Made by a program: the position numbers and the translations under genes. Positions 23,301-25,000 of a stretch of 25,000 nucleotides of DNA are shown here, piece after piece; within the stretch, counting starts at the first letter, position 1, and each line of letters opens with the position of its first letter. Below the pieces are notes generated by a model that made no database searches, had not been told where the DNA came from, and was given only the letters and a program-made list of their open reading frames with translations. Source of the DNA: Halichondria panicea. Taxonomy: Eukaryota; Porifera; Demospongiae; Suberitida; Halichondriidae. The stretch lies in assembly GCF_963675165.1 (NCBI RefSeq), contig NC_087393.1:5319702-5344701 (forward strand). Direction: 5' to 3'.

Positions 23301-25000
23301 CAAGCACTCCTTCCACAAGTGGCGACCAACAGAGCTACACAAGCCCACCATCACAAGACCGTGACACTGTTGTGTCTCTGCCCAGAGCTAGTGATACCCT
23401 CTGGCTGAATGCTGTGGCCGCTAGACTATGCTGGGACATTTGGCACGATCATAGATGGAAGGATTGGGTCCGTTCGCGTATTCAGAAGATGCTAGCTCGT
23501 GTGAAGACTCCTTCCTTCATGGAGAAGCTTACGCTTACAGATGTGGACCTTGGTAAGGATATGCCGGTAGTGAAGAGGTTGTGTGGAGGGCCTAATCTTG
23601 ACCTGAGAGGCCTGTGGGTGTACCTGGACGTGACGTACGAAGGTTGCTTTGTGATGACGATTACGACCAAGCTCAAACTGGGCAAAACAGAAGAGAAGGA
23701 GGAGCAAGGACAGCAGATGCGCGTCATCAAGAGCAAGGGGACAAGGTGAGTGAGTGGGTTGTGTAGGACCATCCATTATGAAGTTGTGTTGACACTTGTG
23801 TGTGTATGCTGGCTGTAATTGGCATTCGCTTTCAATTAGCTAAAGAGTATAACTATAATTTTAAACCTTTATATAATAGTACTCATTGATTACAATGCGC
23901 TCCACCCCGCCAGCCTCCCAGTGCCCTCCCCCCACACCAAGTATCCACTACGATCTGGCCGCAGTCACTCGAGTGCAGCGAAGGCACTAGGCTCATCAAT
24001 GGATCCTTATGATGACAATGATGAGATTGACAGTGGGTCCAGTGATGAGGAGACCGACAGTGCCGCCTTGAGAAAGGCTATCGCAGCAGAGGTAGGTGTA
24101 GTGCTGTAGTCAGTCAGTTTTTGCCCCTCCCAGAACTTTTGATATGAGCATTTTATATGATAGGGCTTGTCAAGAACTACAGATTGCATCTCTTAGTTTT
24201 GATGTGATTGCTTCTTAGTGAAGTTATGGCCTCCCAAAGTAGCTTCAAATTGTTTGTTTTCAGTTATTATAATTGTCTTTTGTCTTATGACTATTTCTGC
24301 CCCCCCCCCACATAGTTGGAAGCTGTGGAGACCCCCCACGAAGATCACAGCTCTAGGAAAGAAAGGCTCAAGTCGGCAGTCAAGAAGATAGGACTCAGTG
24401 TTGGCAAGAAAGTGGTCCAAAGTGGAATTGTTCAAAAGGCGTTTGAGAAGGCGTCCAGTTATCCCCTAGTGCTCACCGTGGTCGTCAACAGACTGGACGG
24501 AGTGTTGGCCGTCAACATCCCCCCACCAACCACGGATATCGTATGGTGAGTGCTGGGCATGATGCAATCACTAGCCAAGTCCAGTACTGTGTACTGAACA
24601 TGTATTTTTGTACATGTATGTATCGATAGCTTGTACACTACCAAGTGTGTATGCATAATTATTATACTGTGTGTTTTGCTGTACGCTGCACAGGTTTGGC
24701 TTCACTGAGAGTCCTAGTCTAGTGCTGTCAGCCAAACCCAAGCTGGGTCACAGAGAGGTCAAAATGACAAAGGTTACTCAATGGATCGAGAATAAACTAC
24801 GAGAGGTCGTCAAAGTAAGTCACTGCCAGTGAATGTGTTTCATGGTATTTACTTAATAACATTTATCATTTTAATTACAAGCTTTACTTTCGCAAACTGA
24901 TTCTGTAATATTACCCCTCTAGAAAAAGTTGGTTCTCCCTGAGATGGAGGATGTGTGTATCAAGGTGCTCAATTCTGGAATGCCTGAGGACGTTCAAAAA
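20322..25000 (+). CDS. TEX2: TEX2-like SMP-domain lipid-transfer protein (3' end outside window)
   Basis: Endoplasmic-reticulum membrane protein with an SMP lipid-binding domain, thought to move lipids at ER contact sites. Exons: 20322-21288, 21762-22600, 22676-23745, 23914-24091, 24316-24545, 24694-24814, 24923-25000 (cut by the edge); phases agree; 1161 aa so far. The first ~510 residues are acidic, low-complexity and probably disordered, opening MSALRKVREVRDKARDKARE. A hydrophobic hairpin at ~515-563 (SIALYLYYTFNPWAYLSG, then GFLLVYLLVGTLFVVYV) anchors it. Residues ~603-740 resemble the PH-like region. SMP begins near 841 (WLNAVAARLCWDIW) and includes NLDLRGLWVYLDVTYEGCFV. A long acidic insertion (SGSSDEETDS) follows, then VNRLDGVLAVNIPPPTTD, PKLGHREVKMTKVTQWIE and LPEMEDVCIKV, the last three diagnostic of TEX2. 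Start chosen because the acceptor AG lies one base before ATG. The 75-nt intron 22601-22675 has no stop and keeps frame. Confidence 0.92.
21424..21547. mobile_element. 124-nt near-perfect hairpin, MITE-like or miRNA-precursor-like
   Basis: Left arm 21424-21476 (TACAATGGATTGCAG... to AGCAAATTTA) pairs with right arm 21500-21547 (TAAATTTGCTTTTGGC... to CTGCAATCCACTGTA) with few mismatches and small bulges; the loop is about 23 nt. Its ends, TACA(A/G)TGG...CCACTGTA, fit a TA target-site duplication with CAGT-type termini as in Tc1/mariner MITEs. The same shape would suit a long pre-miRNA. Confidence 0.65.
21598..21680 (+). mobile_element. tRNA-like sequence, probable SINE head or tRNA pseudogene
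   Basis: Contains an A box TGGCTTAGTGG (21604-21614) and a B box GGTTCGATTCC (21658-21668), spaced as in a class II tRNA. The acceptor and anticodon stems pair poorly, so a working tRNA is unlikely. The pol III boxes with degenerate stems suggest a tRNA-derived SINE fragment. Confidence 0.55.
24300..24309 (+). repeat. C-run before TEX2 exon 5 acceptor
   Basis: A run of ten or so C ends 5 nt before the acceptor TAG (24313-24315) of exon 24316-24545 and serves as its pyrimidine tract. Confidence 0.75.

Overview
This 25-kb window is nuclear DNA of an animal. It carries eight protein genes, every one split by short introns (about 50-350 nt) with GT..AG borders, and I could splice all eight by keeping the reading frame. 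The gene set (TMC channel, conventional protein kinase C, a Neuralized/SOCS-box adaptor, motile-cilium and IFT proteins, TEX2) is metazoan. The compact layout, short introns and many CA/TG tracts and C/G runs make me favour an early-branching animal, most likely a demosponge. That assignment is inference; no marker here fixes the species.

Layout, left to right: a TMC-family gene (minus, 135-2259, 3' part off the left edge); a complete conventional PKC (minus, 2560-7014, 13 coding exons, 673 aa); DRC3/LRRC48 (plus, 7291-10044, 523 aa); a NEURL2/Ozz-like NHR + SOCS-box protein (minus, 10143-11249, 284 aa); IFT56/TTC26 (plus, 11473-14618, 560 aa); a secreted BNR-type sialidase-like protein (minus, 14834-18625, 351 aa); ribosomal protein L11 (plus, 18717-19719, 176 aa); and a TEX2-like SMP lipid-transfer protein (plus, from 20322, runs off the right edge).

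The genes alternate in strand. This gives three head-to-head promoters (PKC/DRC3, 276 bp; NEURL2/IFT56, 223 bp; sialidase/RPL11, 91 bp) and two tail-to-tail pairs whose predicted 3' ends overlap. Two of the plus-strand genes (DRC3, IFT56) serve the cilium. The DRC3 promoter carries a near-palindromic pair of X-box (RFX) motifs just upstream of the start codon.

The non-coding structure worth attention is: a 2.3-kb composite tandem array in one sialidase intron, made of a 40-bp unit and a roughly 300-bp foldback module and flanked by a 49-52-bp direct repeat; a perfect 13-bp inverted repeat of two NF-kappaB-type sites upstream of TEX2; a 124-nt near-perfect hairpin (MITE or miRNA precursor) beside a tRNA-like SINE head in a TEX2 intron; and a recurrent habit of CA or C tracts sitting directly against splice sites. 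I found no gene system that looks wholly undescribed. The best candidates for new biology are these non-coding structures and the sialidase gene with its intron array.
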